64,000 bases of DNA from an uncultured Chitinophaga sp. (GCA_902168205.1 CABHOK010000018.1:248001-312000), one strand, 5' to 3'; positions 46,668 to 55,776 are shown, numbered from the stretch's first letter. Numbers and translations are program-made. The notes: generated from the letters alone by a model not told the origin.

Positions 46668-49292
46668 ATGAACAGCAATTACAGAACGATACACCTGCGA
46701 AAGGTGTGGCTACTTTTAATGGCTTGCCTGGCCTCGGCAACACTATATGCTCAGACACTGGTCTGGGAAGATAACTTTGACGGCCCTTCCATCGATGGTA
46801 ACAAATGGACCTTTGACTTTGGCGATGGCTGCGAGCGCGGCTTATGCGGCTGGGGCAACAGCGAGTTACAATACTATACCAGTCGCACTGATAACGCGCG
46901 TATTGAGAATGGAAACCTGGTGATTGAAGCCAAGCGTGAAAATTTTCAGACACGTGAATTTACTTCTGCACGTCTCAAGTCAGAAGGTCGCATGCATTTT
47001 AAGTACGGTACACTTGAAGCACGAATTAAGGTACCGAATCTCGCGAACGGCTTGTGGCCGGCATACTGGATGTTGGGCACTACAGGCAATTGGCCTGCCA
47101 ACGGAGAGATTGATATGATGGAGATGGGATCAGCTGCTGCTATAGCTGCTGGTGTTACAAACCGGAGAGCCGGTGCTGCCGTGCATTGGGATTACCAGGG
47201 ATCGCAAGCTGACTTCGGTGAAGACTATACCAGTGCAACGGATCTTACCACAGGCTATCATATCTATAAACTCACGTGGGATTCACAATTCATCCGTGTC
47301 TTCATCGACAACATTGAGTTCTTTGACTTCGCTATATCGGATATAGCGGGAGGCTCGCTGGAAGAATTTCATATACCACACTATCTGATCCTTAACCTCG
47401 CTGTGGGCGGAACCTATACAGGTGTGATGTCTGCGGCTGGTATAACTGCGCCACTGCCGGGAAAAATGGAGATTGACTATATACGCTTATACCAGAACAG
47501 CGGAAGCACGTTATACCTGGGAAGCGCGAATGCTCAATCCGGAACCTTTGGTGTATATACGGAAAATACTCCGGTGAATAACCAGCTAACGTACGGGGTA
47601 GACGCCAATTTATACCTTTGGAATAATCTTACTCCCATATCAGCGACTCCGTACGAAGGCAGCCAGGTAATGGCGTATCGTGCCAATGCAGGTGCGTGGT
47701 TTGGACTTGGTGTTGCTACTGACTATAAGAACATGAGCAGCTTTGCCGGTGGTCATCTTAAATTCCACATGAAGACCTCATCAACCGCTACATTTAAAGT
47801 CGGCATCAGTACAGCTTTTGGTGATAGCTGGATTGACTTTGTGAATGGCGGACAGCAGTATGGACTGGTTCGCGATGGTAACTGGCATGAAGTATCTATA
47901 CCCTTCAGTGCCTTTTATAATCTTGATCTATACTCCGTCAAGCAGATGTTTATGGTAGTGGCCGATCCGCCTGCTGCCAACGTAGATATATTTATCGACA
48001 ATATATACTATAGTGGTGGTGCTGTTACGAATACACCGCCTACTGTGTCGATGACATCACCAACTGCCGGTGCAACTTTTATACAAGGACAGTCTATTAC
48101 GATAAACGCAACCGCAGCTGATGCCAACGGCTCGGTAAGCAAAGTCGAATTTTATGCCGATGGCGTAAAGCTGGGTGAAGATACATCATCCCCCTATACC
48201 TATACATGGACAGGTGCTACACCAGGTACCAAAGTACTCACGGCAAAAGTAACGGATAATGGTAACGCAACCACTACATCATCTTCTGTTTCCATTACGG
48301 TAAATGCGGCAGCGACCAATCTTGCGTTGAATAAAACAGTTACTGTATCATCGACAGAGAACGCTACATTAACCGGAGCAGCCGCAGTGGACGGCAATGG
48401 CACTACACGGTGGTCAAGTGCATTCAGTGATCCGCAGTGGATCTATGTTGATCTTGGAGCAACCTATAATATCAACCGTGTAAAAGTTACCTGGGAGGCA
48501 GCATACGGTAAAGATTACCAGGTACAGGTGTCGTCTAATGCTTCTTCATGGACATCGATAAAAACAATTACCAATAACACAGCACTGGTAAACGATCACA
48601 CCGGCCTGAGTGGCAGTGGGCGTTATGTTCGCGTCAATGGTACCGCGCGGGGCACAGCATACGGTTATTCTATCTATGAGCTCGAGGTATATGGAACACC
48701 GGGTACCAGCAGCACCGCATGCACCGGTACTGCAGCGAATGGTGATTACCGCTATGAAGTATCTACATCAGGCGGCAATGTTAATTGGAAATTTATACCG
48801 CTGTCTCCAATACAGGGAAGTACACTTTCCATCATCTATGTAAAAGTAGGCAGTGGTGGTTATGCAGGATACCCGATGACGCAATCGGGCAGCGACTTTA
48901 CTTTCTCACAGGCACAAAGCAATGGCAGTGCGCTTACATTTTACTTTACCTATCGCGTGGGCAATACCACTACAGAACGTAACTCCAGTGCCAATCCGCA
49001 TAGCTATACCGTTGGAACAACTTGTTCCGGAGCGAGAACTGCGGCACCGGAAACATTCGCAGCAGAATCGGAATCTCCGATTGAAATTTTCCCGAACCCA
49101 GTGAAGCATGAGTTACGGGTGAAAGGTGTAAGCGAAGCGCCTATAAAAATTACAGATGTTGCCGGTAAGGAAATTCTCAACGGTGAACTGAAGGCCGGGG
49201 CGATTGAAGTATCATCAATACCATCGGGTATATATATAGCAATCATTCGCAGTAATCGAGGTATGGCTGTGAAAAGGTTTTTGAAACAGTAG
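46668..49292 (+). CDS. Secreted GH16 beta-glucanase (laminarinase-like) with T9SS sorting domain
   Basis: An 874-residue multidomain enzyme. After a signal peptide (WLLLMACLASATLYAQ) comes a GH16 domain to about residue 260 with the catalytic motif GEIDMMEMG (nucleophile E147, D149, acid/base E152). A beta-sandwich segment follows (about 270-440), then an Ig-like domain (TPPTVSMTSPTAGATF), an F5/8 type C (CBM32-like) domain (LALNKTVTVSSTENATLTG), a segment resembling the beta-1,3-glucan-binding CBM56 (YRYEVSTSGGNVNWKF) and a C-terminal type A T9SS signal (EIFPNPVKHELRVKG to VKRFLKQ). Beta-1,3-glucan is the likely substrate. The ATG at 46668 begins at the signal region. Confidence 0.93.
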   Translation: MNSNYRTIHLRKVWLLLMACLASATLYAQTLVWEDNFDGPSIDGNKWTFDFGDGCERGLCGWGNSELQYYTSRTDNARIENGNLVIEAKRENFQTREFTSARLKSEGRMHFKYGTLEARIKVPNLANGLWPAYWMLGTTGNWPANGEIDMMEMGSAAAIAAGVTNRRAGAAVHWDYQGSQADFGEDYTSATDLTTGYHIYKLTWDSQFIRVFIDNIEFFDFAISDIAGGSLEEFHIPHYLILNLAVGGTYTGVMSAAGITAPLPGKMEIDYIRLYQNSGSTLYLGSANAQSGTFGVYTENTPVNNQLTYGVDANLYLWNNLTPISATPYEGSQVMAYRANAGAWFGLGVATDYKNMSSFAGGHLKFHMKTSSTATFKVGISTAFGDSWIDFVNGGQQYGLVRDGNWHEVSIPFSAFYNLDLYSVKQMFMVVADPPAANVDIFIDNIYYSGGAVTNTPPTVSMTSPTAGATFIQGQSITINATAADANGSVSKVEFYADGVKLGEDTSSPYTYTWTGATPGTKVLTAKVTDNGNATTTSSSVSITVNAAATNLALNKTVTVSSTENATLTGAAAVDGNGTTRWSSAFSDPQWIYVDLGATYNINRVKVTWEAAYGKDYQVQVSSNASSWTSIKTITNNTALVNDHTGLSGSGRYVRVNGTARGTAYGYSIYELEVYGTPGTSSTACTGTAANGDYRYEVSTSGGNVNWKFIPLSPIQGSTLSIIYVKVGSGGYAGYPMTQSGSDFTFSQAQSNGSALTFYFTYRVGNTTTERNSSANPHSYTVGTTCSGARTAAPETFAAESESPIEIFPNPVKHELRVKGVSEAPIKITDVAGKEILNGELKAGAIEVSSIPSGIYIAIIRSNRGMAVKRFLKQ

Positions 49293-49315
49293 TCATACTG
49301 TCGTTGTATATATGT

Positions 49316-49352
49316 AAAGAGTAAGAAGGCATGCCTTCTTACTCTTTTTGTT
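49316..49352 (+). terminator. Terminator after the GH16 gene
   Basis: AAAGAGTAAGAAGGCA is followed at once by its exact reverse complement (49316-49347) and then TTTTTG. The stem contains the GTAAGAAG string seen in the intergenic repeats at 43250 and 46391. Confidence 0.85.
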
Positions 49353-49480
49353 TTTAGAACAATGGCAGATGCCGGAGAGGAGCACGGGGCGGTGGTCGCC
49401 CGGACGCTCGCGTCATAGAACTAAATCGGAAATGGAATTGTATTATTGCAGGATCAAAGGCATTTTAAAACGTACACAAC

Positions 49481-50194
49481 ATGCATGTATTACAAAAAAT
49501 AGGTCTGACGATTCTGGCAATGACGATTCTGCTGTCAGCAGTTCATGCTCAGGACAAGCAACAGCTTTCGGTCGATGAGTTTGAGACAAAGCTTAATCAA
49601 ACGCCCGAAAGTCAGTTGGTAGATGTGCGGACTCCGGAAGAGTTTAGGAAGAATCATATTAAGGGAGCGTTTAACATCAATATCAACAGTGACGAATTTG
49701 AGAAGCAGGTGGCTGCGCTTGATAAAACAAAACCGATTCTGGTCTACTGTCTCTCCGGAGGAAGAAGTGCGAAGGCTGCCGCGTATATGCGTAAGCAAGG
49801 TTTTAGCAAGGTATATGAAATGGATGGCGGTATGATGCAGTGGACCGCGCAGAATAAACCATTTGAGGCCAGCGAAAAATCTTTACCGGGCATGTCGGAA
49901 GCAGACTTCGGGAAGAATGTAGATACCGATAAAATTGTATTGGTGGATTTTTATGCAAAGTGGTGTGCTCCCTGCAAGAAGATGGCTCCCTGGCTGGAGG
50001 AATTAGTCACGCAATACCCTGACCAGGTAACGCTGCTCAAGATCAACGTTGATGAAAATTCAGTGCTGGTAAAGAAGATGAAGGTAGATGCACTGCCAAC
50101 GCTGCAGCTATACAAAAAGGGTAAAAAGGTATGGTCGAAAACCGGACTTGCCGAGAAGAAGGAATTAGAAGAGAAGATAAAAGAAAACTTATAG
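49481..50194 (+). CDS. Secreted rhodanese-thioredoxin fusion protein
   Basis: A 237-residue protein with a signal peptide (TILAMTILLSAVHAQ), an N-terminal rhodanese domain (SQLVDVRTPEEFRKNHIKGA, active-site Cys in YCLSGGRSAKA) and a C-terminal thioredoxin domain with WCAPC (DFYAKWCAPCKKMAPWLEEL) and the cis-Pro in DALPTLQLY. It probably handles sulfane sulfur or disulfides in the periplasm. It is a single gene closed by a shared terminator at 50191. The 188-nt gap before it holds the GH16 terminator and no other feature. Confidence 0.93.
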   Translation: MHVLQKIGLTILAMTILLSAVHAQDKQQLSVDEFETKLNQTPESQLVDVRTPEEFRKNHIKGAFNININSDEFEKQVAALDKTKPILVYCLSGGRSAKAAAYMRKQGFSKVYEMDGGMMQWTAQNKPFEASEKSLPGMSEADFGKNVDTDKIVLVDFYAKWCAPCKKMAPWLEELVTQYPDQVTLLKINVDENSVLVKKMKVDALPTLQLYKKGKKVWSKTGLAEKKELEEKIKENL

Positions 50195-50234
50195 TATATC
50201 TCTCCGGCAAATCTGTCGGAGAGATATATACTAT
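50191..50234. terminator. Bidirectional terminator between the rhodanese-thioredoxin and serine hydrolase genes
   Basis: ATAGTATAT-CTCTCCG (50191-50206) pairs with CGGAGAGATATATACTAT (50217-50234), with a 2-nt bulge and a 10-nt loop. It overlaps the stop codon of the + strand gene and lies 4 nt before the 3' end of the - strand gene. Confidence 0.75.
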
Positions 50235-50237
50235 ATC

Positions 50238-51503
50238 TTAATCTGCAAAGCTCTGGTAGGTGAGCGTTTTGAATTTATCACCAATGGCCCAGTGCGCGCT
50301 GTTATATACATTGGTAAAGATGAGTCCGATCAGCTTCTCTTTTGGATCAGCCCAGTAATGTGTGTTGAAAGCTCCTCCCCACGAGAACGACCCCAACGAT
50401 ACGATAGACTGGTAATCATTCTCAACAGTTTCCAGTCCGAACCCCAAACCTACATGCGAGCCGTTAATATGTTGATCAGTTAACATCAGCTCAATAGTTT
50501 TACGACTGAGTATCCGAACGCCATTATACTGTCCGTTGTTCAGGAACATCTGCAGAAATTTAGCATAGTCCTCAACCGTTGAAGAAAGACCAGCGCCTCC
50601 TGAGAAATAAGTTCCTGCTGTATTCGGATAGTCAGGATCAACATTGTCGTAAGCTTTTGCCTGAGGCTTTACAATCTTGCCATCTTTATCCGTATATAAT
50701 GTAACGAGACGACTGTGTTTTTCTTTCGGCAAATAGAAATATGTATCCTTCATGCCGAGCGGGTCGAAAACGCGTTTCTTCAGAAATTCATCGAACGGCA
50801 TTCCGGACCAGACTTCCACCAGGTATCCCAGCAGATCGTTGTTTAATCCATAGGTCCACTTCTCTCCCGGGTTGTGTCTCAACGGAAGTTTTCCGAGTAT
50901 GCGCATCTTTTCTCCGAGTATAGCATTGTTGTTTCCTATACCACTGGGTACACCGGCCTTTGCATATATAGCTCTGAACTCGCTGCTTCCGATAGCGGCA
51001 TAGTCAATACCGGAAGAGTGCGTGAACAGCTGACGAATTGTTACTTCACTTTTGGCTGGCTCCGTAGTATAGCTGCTGTCTTTCGGGTTAAAGGTTTTTA
51101 ATACCGTGGGATTTTTAAATTCCGGTATATACTTTGAAACCGGGTCGTCCAGCAAAAACTTGCCCTCTTCAAAAAGTATAAGTGCTGCCAGTGCTGTAAC
51201 CGCTTTACTCTGCGATGCAATTCTGAAGATGTTATCTTTCTTTAAAGGTGTTTTTGTTTCTACATCGCTATAACCATACGCTTTGTGGTATACAATTTTG
51301 CCATTGCGTACAATCAACACAACAGCACCTGGTATCGACTGGTTGGCTACATATTCATTAACCACCTTATCGATTCGGGATAGCCGGTCCGTTGCGAAAC
51401 CAACTTCTTCGGGCTTTGAGACAGGTGTAAGTGTTTTTAGTTGTGAAACGGCTGATGAGGAAATAAAACAAAATAGTATTCCCGCAAGGAAAGTATTGCG
51501 CAT
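50238..51503 (-). CDS. Serine hydrolase of the beta-lactamase/EstB family
   Basis: A 421-residue protein with a signal peptide (FLAGILFCFISSSAVSQ). The class C-like motifs are present: SxxK in RIASQSKAVTAL, the Tyr-x-Asn-like YGLNND, and a late WGGAFNTHYWADP in the HxG position. Such proteins are esterases, D-aminopeptidases or penicillin-binding-like enzymes rather than proven beta-lactamases. It is a single gene. The substrate is unknown. Confidence 0.92.
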   Translation of the reverse strand: MRNTFLAGILFCFISSSAVSQLKTLTPVSKPEEVGFATDRLSRIDKVVNEYVANQSIPGAVVLIVRNGKIVYHKAYGYSDVETKTPLKKDNIFRIASQSKAVTALAALILFEEGKFLLDDPVSKYIPEFKNPTVLKTFNPKDSSYTTEPAKSEVTIRQLFTHSSGIDYAAIGSSEFRAIYAKAGVPSGIGNNNAILGEKMRILGKLPLRHNPGEKWTYGLNNDLLGYLVEVWSGMPFDEFLKKRVFDPLGMKDTYFYLPKEKHSRLVTLYTDKDGKIVKPQAKAYDNVDPDYPNTAGTYFSGGAGLSSTVEDYAKFLQMFLNNGQYNGVRILSRKTIELMLTDQHINGSHVGLGFGLETVENDYQSIVSLGSFSWGGAFNTHYWADPKEKLIGLIFTNVYNSAHWAIGDKFKTLTYQSFAD

Positions 51504-51550
51504 GGTTGTTTGTAAAATGGTTTAGTACGACAGCAAATATAAAGAAGCCG

Positions 51551-52120
51551 TTACACTTTTACGTGTGCCCAGTTCTCTCCGATTTTGATGCGGTGTATTT
51601 GCATATCGGAAACCCGGAAGCGCTTGGCAAGTGCTTTCAAAGTTGGTTGCTTCTTCGATTTGAAGAGCGCTACTTTTATCTGCTTCACTTTGTCTTGTGT
51701 AAGCTTCGGTCCTTCATCAGGGTTGAGGCGCTGCAGTACATTGGGGTCGCGCTTGGCATGCTCGATTTGTGCTTCGTGGTTAACCCACTTCAGGTTGGTT
51801 GCTTTGTTATTGTCTTTGCGGTGATCAACATGAATAACAAACGCATTCTTGTTGCTGGTGGGCTTATTAAAGTACTCTGCCACAAGCCGGTGTATATAGT
51901 AATTCTGGCGGGTGTCTTCACGACCAATGGTTATACTTGGGTAGCCCTGCGTTAAACGCGGTTTCAATATATACCCGTCTTCAATTTCTTTTTTAAAGCT
52001 AACGATGCGGCCTTTGTCAGACACAGCATAACGCTTGGTTGATGTTCCTTTTTTCAGTTTTAGTTCTTTCCAGTTTTCTCCCGGCAGGAGTTTCAGTTTG
52101 CTTTTTTGTAGTGTAGCCAT
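51551..52120 (-). CDS. NUMOD4/HNH endonuclease domain protein
   Basis: A 189-residue protein. The N-terminal ENWKELKLKKGTSTKRYAVS, then GRIVSF, is a NUMOD4-like DNA-binding motif. An HNH motif follows (VIHVDHRKDNNKATNLKWV), and the C-terminus is a helix-turn-helix-like segment (TLKALAKRFRVSDMQIHRI). The layout is that of homing endonucleases of phage and mobile DNA, but no intron or intein is evident here. It opens the accessory patch that extends to the SSB gene. Confidence 0.85.
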   Translation of the reverse strand: MATLQKSKLKLLPGENWKELKLKKGTSTKRYAVSDKGRIVSFKKEIEDGYILKPRLTQGYPSITIGREDTRQNYYIHRLVAEYFNKPTSNKNAFVIHVDHRKDNNKATNLKWVNHEAQIEHAKRDPNVLQRLNPDEGPKLTQDKVKQIKVALFKSKKQPTLKALAKRFRVSDMQIHRIKIGENWAHVKV

Positions 52121-52941
52121 AAGTTTAAAGGTAAAGGGTTCAGAGTTAAGGGTCAGGCGTGAAGATGCCCTGTGGGTATAGTCACACCGTTGCGGTTCTG
52201 GTTTCCTATACTATAGCGTTTAGCCATCGGTATAGAAACCACGTTTACCATGGCATGGGAACCTGGGTATAGAATGTCTCCACCGGCTTCCGCTGCTATA
52301 GCTTTTTCAAGCATGCTTCCTATCTGTATATACCCTGGGTATAACGTAGTGGCTGCTGCTCGCAGTCCATGCATGCTAAAGGGCAATATTCCCTTCCGAT
52401 AGATTTTACGATAAGTCTTAAGAATGTAGTCAGGCATTACACAACTTAATGACAACGGTATATCCATCATATTGCCTGCTGACAACTGGCAATACCAATT
52501 TATTCCACAGGGAGTATCAGGATCAGGATACTGGAGCATCTTTGATTACATCTAAGCTTTTCACCGTCTGACACCAAAAAAAGGGGGGTAACTGAAGATT
52601 TATTTGATTTACAGACAATGAATGTTATTAAAGTAAATATTATTTTTTGTAAGGGGCAAGACTTTAACCAAAAAGGTGTCCGGTTTTTTTCAAAACAGAT
52701 CATACCATCAAAGCTATAGCCACCCCGTGTTGTGTAGTTGCGATTCTTTGCAAACCCTTTAATAGAGCTGTCTTCCGCTTGCTGTGCCTCCCTATAGTTA
52801 TAAAAGTTACCCTGGAAACGAAGGGTATAGGTGGCTTTCATGTAGGTTTATGTAGGTATACAAGGCTGTTTTCGTAGCCTATAGATGATTTTTGTTGTAG
52901 TTATGTATATCTATACCTGATTATGTGGTATATTATATGAG
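52121..52941. other. Gene-poor 0.8-kb segment with degenerate reading frames
   Basis: No convincing gene is seen in 821 bp. Two overlapping - strand frames exist: 52153-52539 (128 residues) and 52500-52841 (113 residues). The first contains a stretch PFSMHGLRAAATTL that resembles the His-x-x-Arg box of tyrosine recombinases (HGLR/HGFR), but the rest does not align by eye, and no catalytic Tyr is seen in place. The segment is dense in GGTATA/TATACC strings, with nine TATA tetramers in 52141-52440. It may be the remains of an integrated element. Confidence 0.35.
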
Positions 52942-53307
52942 TCAGAAGTCTTTTTTATGAACAAGCAGGTAATAATCTTTTTCAATAGCCAGGTATCCTT
53001 GTTCGTAACAGTAAAAGTATTGCGCTCCCTCGCGCGTTTTGTAAACACTGGTGAAGAAGTTAAAGTCAAAGCCTCTGGCGTTTAGCCTCTCTTTACTTAC
53101 TCTACTTTTGCCATCCGGGTTAAGGTCTAACAGGATGCGTCTGTTCTTGCGTAGTATATTATTGACGTTACGCATCAGATTGGTGTCATCACTGTTAAGC
53201 TTGTTGTTAAAGGAACTCCGGCATTGATCAGAGCAAAACTTTTTATCAACCCTGCCTTTGATGGCAGTACCACATTCAATGCACTTCTTTTCAACTATAC
53301 CTGGCAT
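52942..53307 (-). CDS. Small zinc-ribbon protein (DUF2116-like)
   Basis: A 121-residue protein with an N-terminal zinc ribbon (CIECGTAIKGRVDKKFCSDQC), two CxxC-type pairs as in DUF2116, and a C-terminal basic and aromatic part (KSRVSKERLNARGFDFNFF). The function is unknown; related proteins are common in Bacteroidota genomes near mobile or variable loci. It is divergent from the SSB gene. Confidence 0.75.
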   Translation of the reverse strand: MPGIVEKKCIECGTAIKGRVDKKFCSDQCRSSFNNKLNSDDTNLMRNVNNILRKNRRILLDLNPDGKSRVSKERLNARGFDFNFFTSVYKTREGAQYFYCYEQGYLAIEKDYYLLVHKKDF

Positions 53308-53315
53308 ATAACTAT

Positions 53316-53381
53316 CCGTTTACAAACGGCTACAAACGAAAGTAAGCGAAAGTATCCGTTTTTCATACGACTATAAATTTG
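53316..53381. promoter_or_regulatory. Control region between the zinc-ribbon and SSB genes
   Basis: CCGTTT (53316-53321) and AAACGG (53324-53329) form a palindrome with a 2-nt spacer. Direct ACAAACG copies overlap it, and a further CCGTTT follows at about 53356. TAAATTTG (53374-53381) fits a -7 element for ssb; no clear TTTG -33 is visible. Confidence 0.4.
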
Positions 53382-53467
53382 TTTAGCTCCCAACTTTGCA
53401 TCATCAATCACCAACGAAGTGGTTCGATAAAATACTAGCTAACGCAACAATAAATATAAATACATAT

Positions 53468-53803
53468 ATGGCAAACTTACGCAACAGTGTACAACTCATC
53501 GGTCGTCTGGGTAAAGATCCAGAGGTAAAAACATTCGACACCGGTAAAAAACTGGCAACTTTTTCAATTGCTACGAATAGTACATACCGTAATCAGAAAG
53601 GAGAGAAGGTAGAGGAGACGCAATGGCATAGCCTCGTTCTGTGGGATAACCTCGCAGATATAGCTGCCCAATATCTAAAGAAAGGAAACGAGATCGCTAT
53701 AGAAGGTAAACTGGTGCATCGCACGTATGAAACATCCACCGGAGAGAAACGCTATATCACCGAGATCAGCGTGAATGATATGGTAATGTTAAGTGGAAAA
53801 TAA
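53468..53803 (+). CDS. ssb: Single-stranded DNA-binding protein, short form
   Basis: A 111-residue SSB with one OB-fold: NSVQLIGRLGKDPEVKTFDT, KLATFSIATNSTY, TQWHSLVLWDNLADIAAQYL and GKLVHRTYETSTGEKRY. The protein stops right after the OB fold (NDMVMLSGK). It lacks the Gly/Pro-rich linker and acidic DDDIPF-type tail that recruit replication proteins in housekeeping SSB, so it is probably an accessory paralogue. The ATG at 53468 is chosen over an upstream frame start at 53396. Confidence 0.93.
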   Translation: MANLRNSVQLIGRLGKDPEVKTFDTGKKLATFSIATNSTYRNQKGEKVEETQWHSLVLWDNLADIAAQYLKKGNEIAIEGKLVHRTYETSTGEKRYITEISVNDMVMLSGK

Positions 53804-53830
53804 GAATAGAAGTTAAGGAGATTAAAAAGT

Positions 53831-53873
53831 TAGCTGTTAGTTATCGTTAGCCTGTAAACGTTAGCCTTCGTGT
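53831..53873. repeat. GTTAGC/GTTATCG-type intergenic repeat
   Basis: The stretch has tandem GTTAGCTGTTAGTTATCG and GTTAGCC copies with an inner complement. It resembles the GTTATCCGTTAG units at 1421-1495 between tRNA genes. It lies directly after ssb. Confidence 0.4.
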
Positions 53874-53890
53874 TGTGCTACTCTAAAATT

Positions 53891-53919
53891 AGCCTGGCTC
53901 TTGTGGTGCCAGGCTTCTT
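53891..53919. terminator. Terminator between ssb and the convergent barrel gene
   Basis: AGCCTGGC (53891-53898) pairs with GCCAGGCT (53908-53915), followed by TCTTA. The stem is strong but the T-run is short. Confidence 0.6.
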
Positions 53920-53948
53920 AGGATATTTATAGCGAAGGTATATATAGC

Positions 53949-55019
53949 TTAAAAAGCATAGGTTAGCTTCATGCCGAACTGCAATTTTCTGAAGTCTTCC
54001 GTCAGGTAAAATTCGGGTATAATGTTGAGGCGCGTATTACCGATATCTGAAAAGAAGAAAAATTTAGCAGTTTTTCCTTTAAAAAAGTTTTCAGTTTCAT
54101 GCACAAGAACGGCTGCACCTATACCTGACCACATAGGACGGCTTCCATGTTTGCCAAAGTTTTTCCGATACGTAATGCCGAGGAAGGAACTAATGGAGTT
54201 GGTATAGCCTCCTTCGCTTTTATTTTCCAGCAGAAACATACTGGAATAAGATAACTCTATCTTGTGGCTGGTTCGGTTGAAGCGGTCACTGAAACTTAAT
54301 CCGATAGAGGGAGAAAGCTCGGGATAAAATTTATCTCTGAATACACCTACACCAGCACCGGCTGTGAGGTATAGGAAATCGTGCATTTCCGTATGCAATA
54401 CGTTGCTATAGCTTATGGTATTGTTCTGCATAATGAACCTGGCCTTGAAGCTTTTTCGGCCGATGTAGTAATTTTTTGATTCCTCACGAACGCGTGATAC
54501 GATTTGTGGAAAGTTCTTACTGGCAAGTTCACGCAACTTGCTTCGCTCAGGGATATATAAATATACTTTAGCCGTTTCAGTTTGTAAAAAGATTTCTATA
54601 CCCGGGGGAAGCAACTGTATAATTTGCTGATCCTTTACCAAGACGGTAGTCTGCGGTTTTGTTTCTTCTATCGTAATTTCTTTTTCATTGTTCAGTTTAT
54701 TAACTACGCGTATCGTAACCGCCTGTCCTTTTTGATGAGCCGGGATACTTTTTTCAAGATAACCATCCAGTTCCTGTAGTGTAGCCGGAAAGTTCTCGAT
54801 AAACGAGCTGTGATTTTCGAATCGCTTCAATTCAAACACTACAAGCGATTCCTGCTCCGGGAATTCCACGCGAATAGAATCCGGATAGTAATTAATAGCA
54901 TCGCGTTTGGTTCGGTATATATTCTCGTGGCGTCCGTGGCCTGAAGAATAATTAACCACTTGTGCGTTCAATGTGCAGGAGGTAATGACAAGGATGAATA
55001 TAATGTTATAGTATTTCAT
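53949..55019 (-). CDS. Hypothetical outer-membrane protein of a second ECF module
   Basis: A 356-residue protein with a signal peptide (NIIFILVITSCTLNAQ). The N-terminal half is soluble (ESLVVFELKRFENHSSF, then PPGIEIFLQTETAKVYLYIP). The C-terminal half has alternating strands and ends in KLTYAF, a typical terminal aromatic residue of beta barrels. I do not recognise a family. It is the third gene of a - strand unit with an ECF sigma factor and a single-span protein, so it may be the target or the sensor of that module. Confidence 0.62.
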   Translation of the reverse strand: MKYYNIIFILVITSCTLNAQVVNYSSGHGRHENIYRTKRDAINYYPDSIRVEFPEQESLVVFELKRFENHSSFIENFPATLQELDGYLEKSIPAHQKGQAVTIRVVNKLNNEKEITIEETKPQTTVLVKDQQIIQLLPPGIEIFLQTETAKVYLYIPERSKLRELASKNFPQIVSRVREESKNYYIGRKSFKARFIMQNNTISYSNVLHTEMHDFLYLTAGAGVGVFRDKFYPELSPSIGLSFSDRFNRTSHKIELSYSSMFLLENKSEGGYTNSISSFLGITYRKNFGKHGSRPMWSGIGAAVLVHETENFFKGKTAKFFFFSDIGNTRLNIIPEFYLTEDFRKLQFGMKLTYAF

Positions 55020-55128
55020 GATCTGAAGTGATTTCGGGTTCTGTTATTTAATTTGGATATAGTTATACTGTCTGGATGCCGGTGCACAAGGCATTCAGTA
55101 ATATTTGTATTAAAATTATAGTGAATGA

Positions 55129-55776
55129 TTAGTTCATCCTGGCGATGATGAGTTGACTTCCCTCGGATTCTCCGTTTGTTGACTTCCCTTTTAGAAATCT
55201 GAATTTTTTATTTTTCTCTTGCTGCGTTACCAGTGGTTGCTCCTGCGGAGGAATTATACCTATAATTACTTTCGGTCGTTTATCAACATCTGTGACAACT
55301 TGCTGTTGTGGACTTTCGGGTATGGTTACCGAGGTAGTCGTCTCCTGGTTCGCTACAGTTGCCGTGTCGCGGAATGTTGCTTGCAATGCAGCTGCAGAGC
55401 TATAGGGCTCTTCTTCAATTCTGATTCGGGCACTGTTTTGTGTTATAGCGTTTCCTGGTGTAACGGTCTCAATTTTTGCCGGTATATCTTTACTTTCAGA
55501 AAGTGGTGAATTTACTATAGCCGGTTGCGCAGAATTTATTCCGCCTGACGGTATTGCTTTACCCTGTGTATAGGATGTCTGTTGGTAAATATATACTCCG
55601 GCCAATACAGCAACCGTTAAGGTGGCGGCTATCGAAAAGTATACCGGTCGCTTGGATCTTGTGGCAGTGCGATGGATCTCCATGCGAGCCCATAATTCGT
55701 CCTTGTTCCAACGGACAGGGTATTGCTCGGCTTCCTGAACCTTCAGGCGAATATTTTTTTCGGTGTTACGTTCCAT
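55129..55776 (-). CDS. Probable membrane-anchored anti-sigma-type protein
   Basis: A 215-residue protein: a cytoplasmic N-terminal part (KVQEAEQYPVRWNKDELWA), one transmembrane segment (YFSIAATLTVAVLAGVYIY) and a low-complexity Ser/Thr/Gln-rich periplasmic part. The gene overlaps the end of the ECF sigma gene by 11 nt, as in the module at 30362. The anti-sigma role is inferred from topology and coupling; no ZAS-type zinc motif is seen. Confidence 0.7.
   Translation of the reverse strand: MERNTEKNIRLKVQEAEQYPVRWNKDELWARMEIHRTATRSKRPVYFSIAATLTVAVLAGVYIYQQTSYTQGKAIPSGGINSAQPAIVNSPLSESKDIPAKIETVTPGNAITQNSARIRIEEEPYSSAAALQATFRDTATVANQETTTSVTIPESPQQQVVTDVDKRPKVIIGIIPPQEQPLVTQQEKNKKFRFLKGKSTNGESEGSQLIIARMN

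Noticed and set aside
51551-52120. Intron- or intein-encoded homing endonuclease
   Set aside because: The gene is free-standing and neighbouring genes are not interrupted; no intron structure is seen.
52500-52841. 113-residue - strand frame as a real gene
   Set aside because: It overlaps another doubtful frame, has a low-complexity end and no recognisable family; kept only as part of the degenerate segment.
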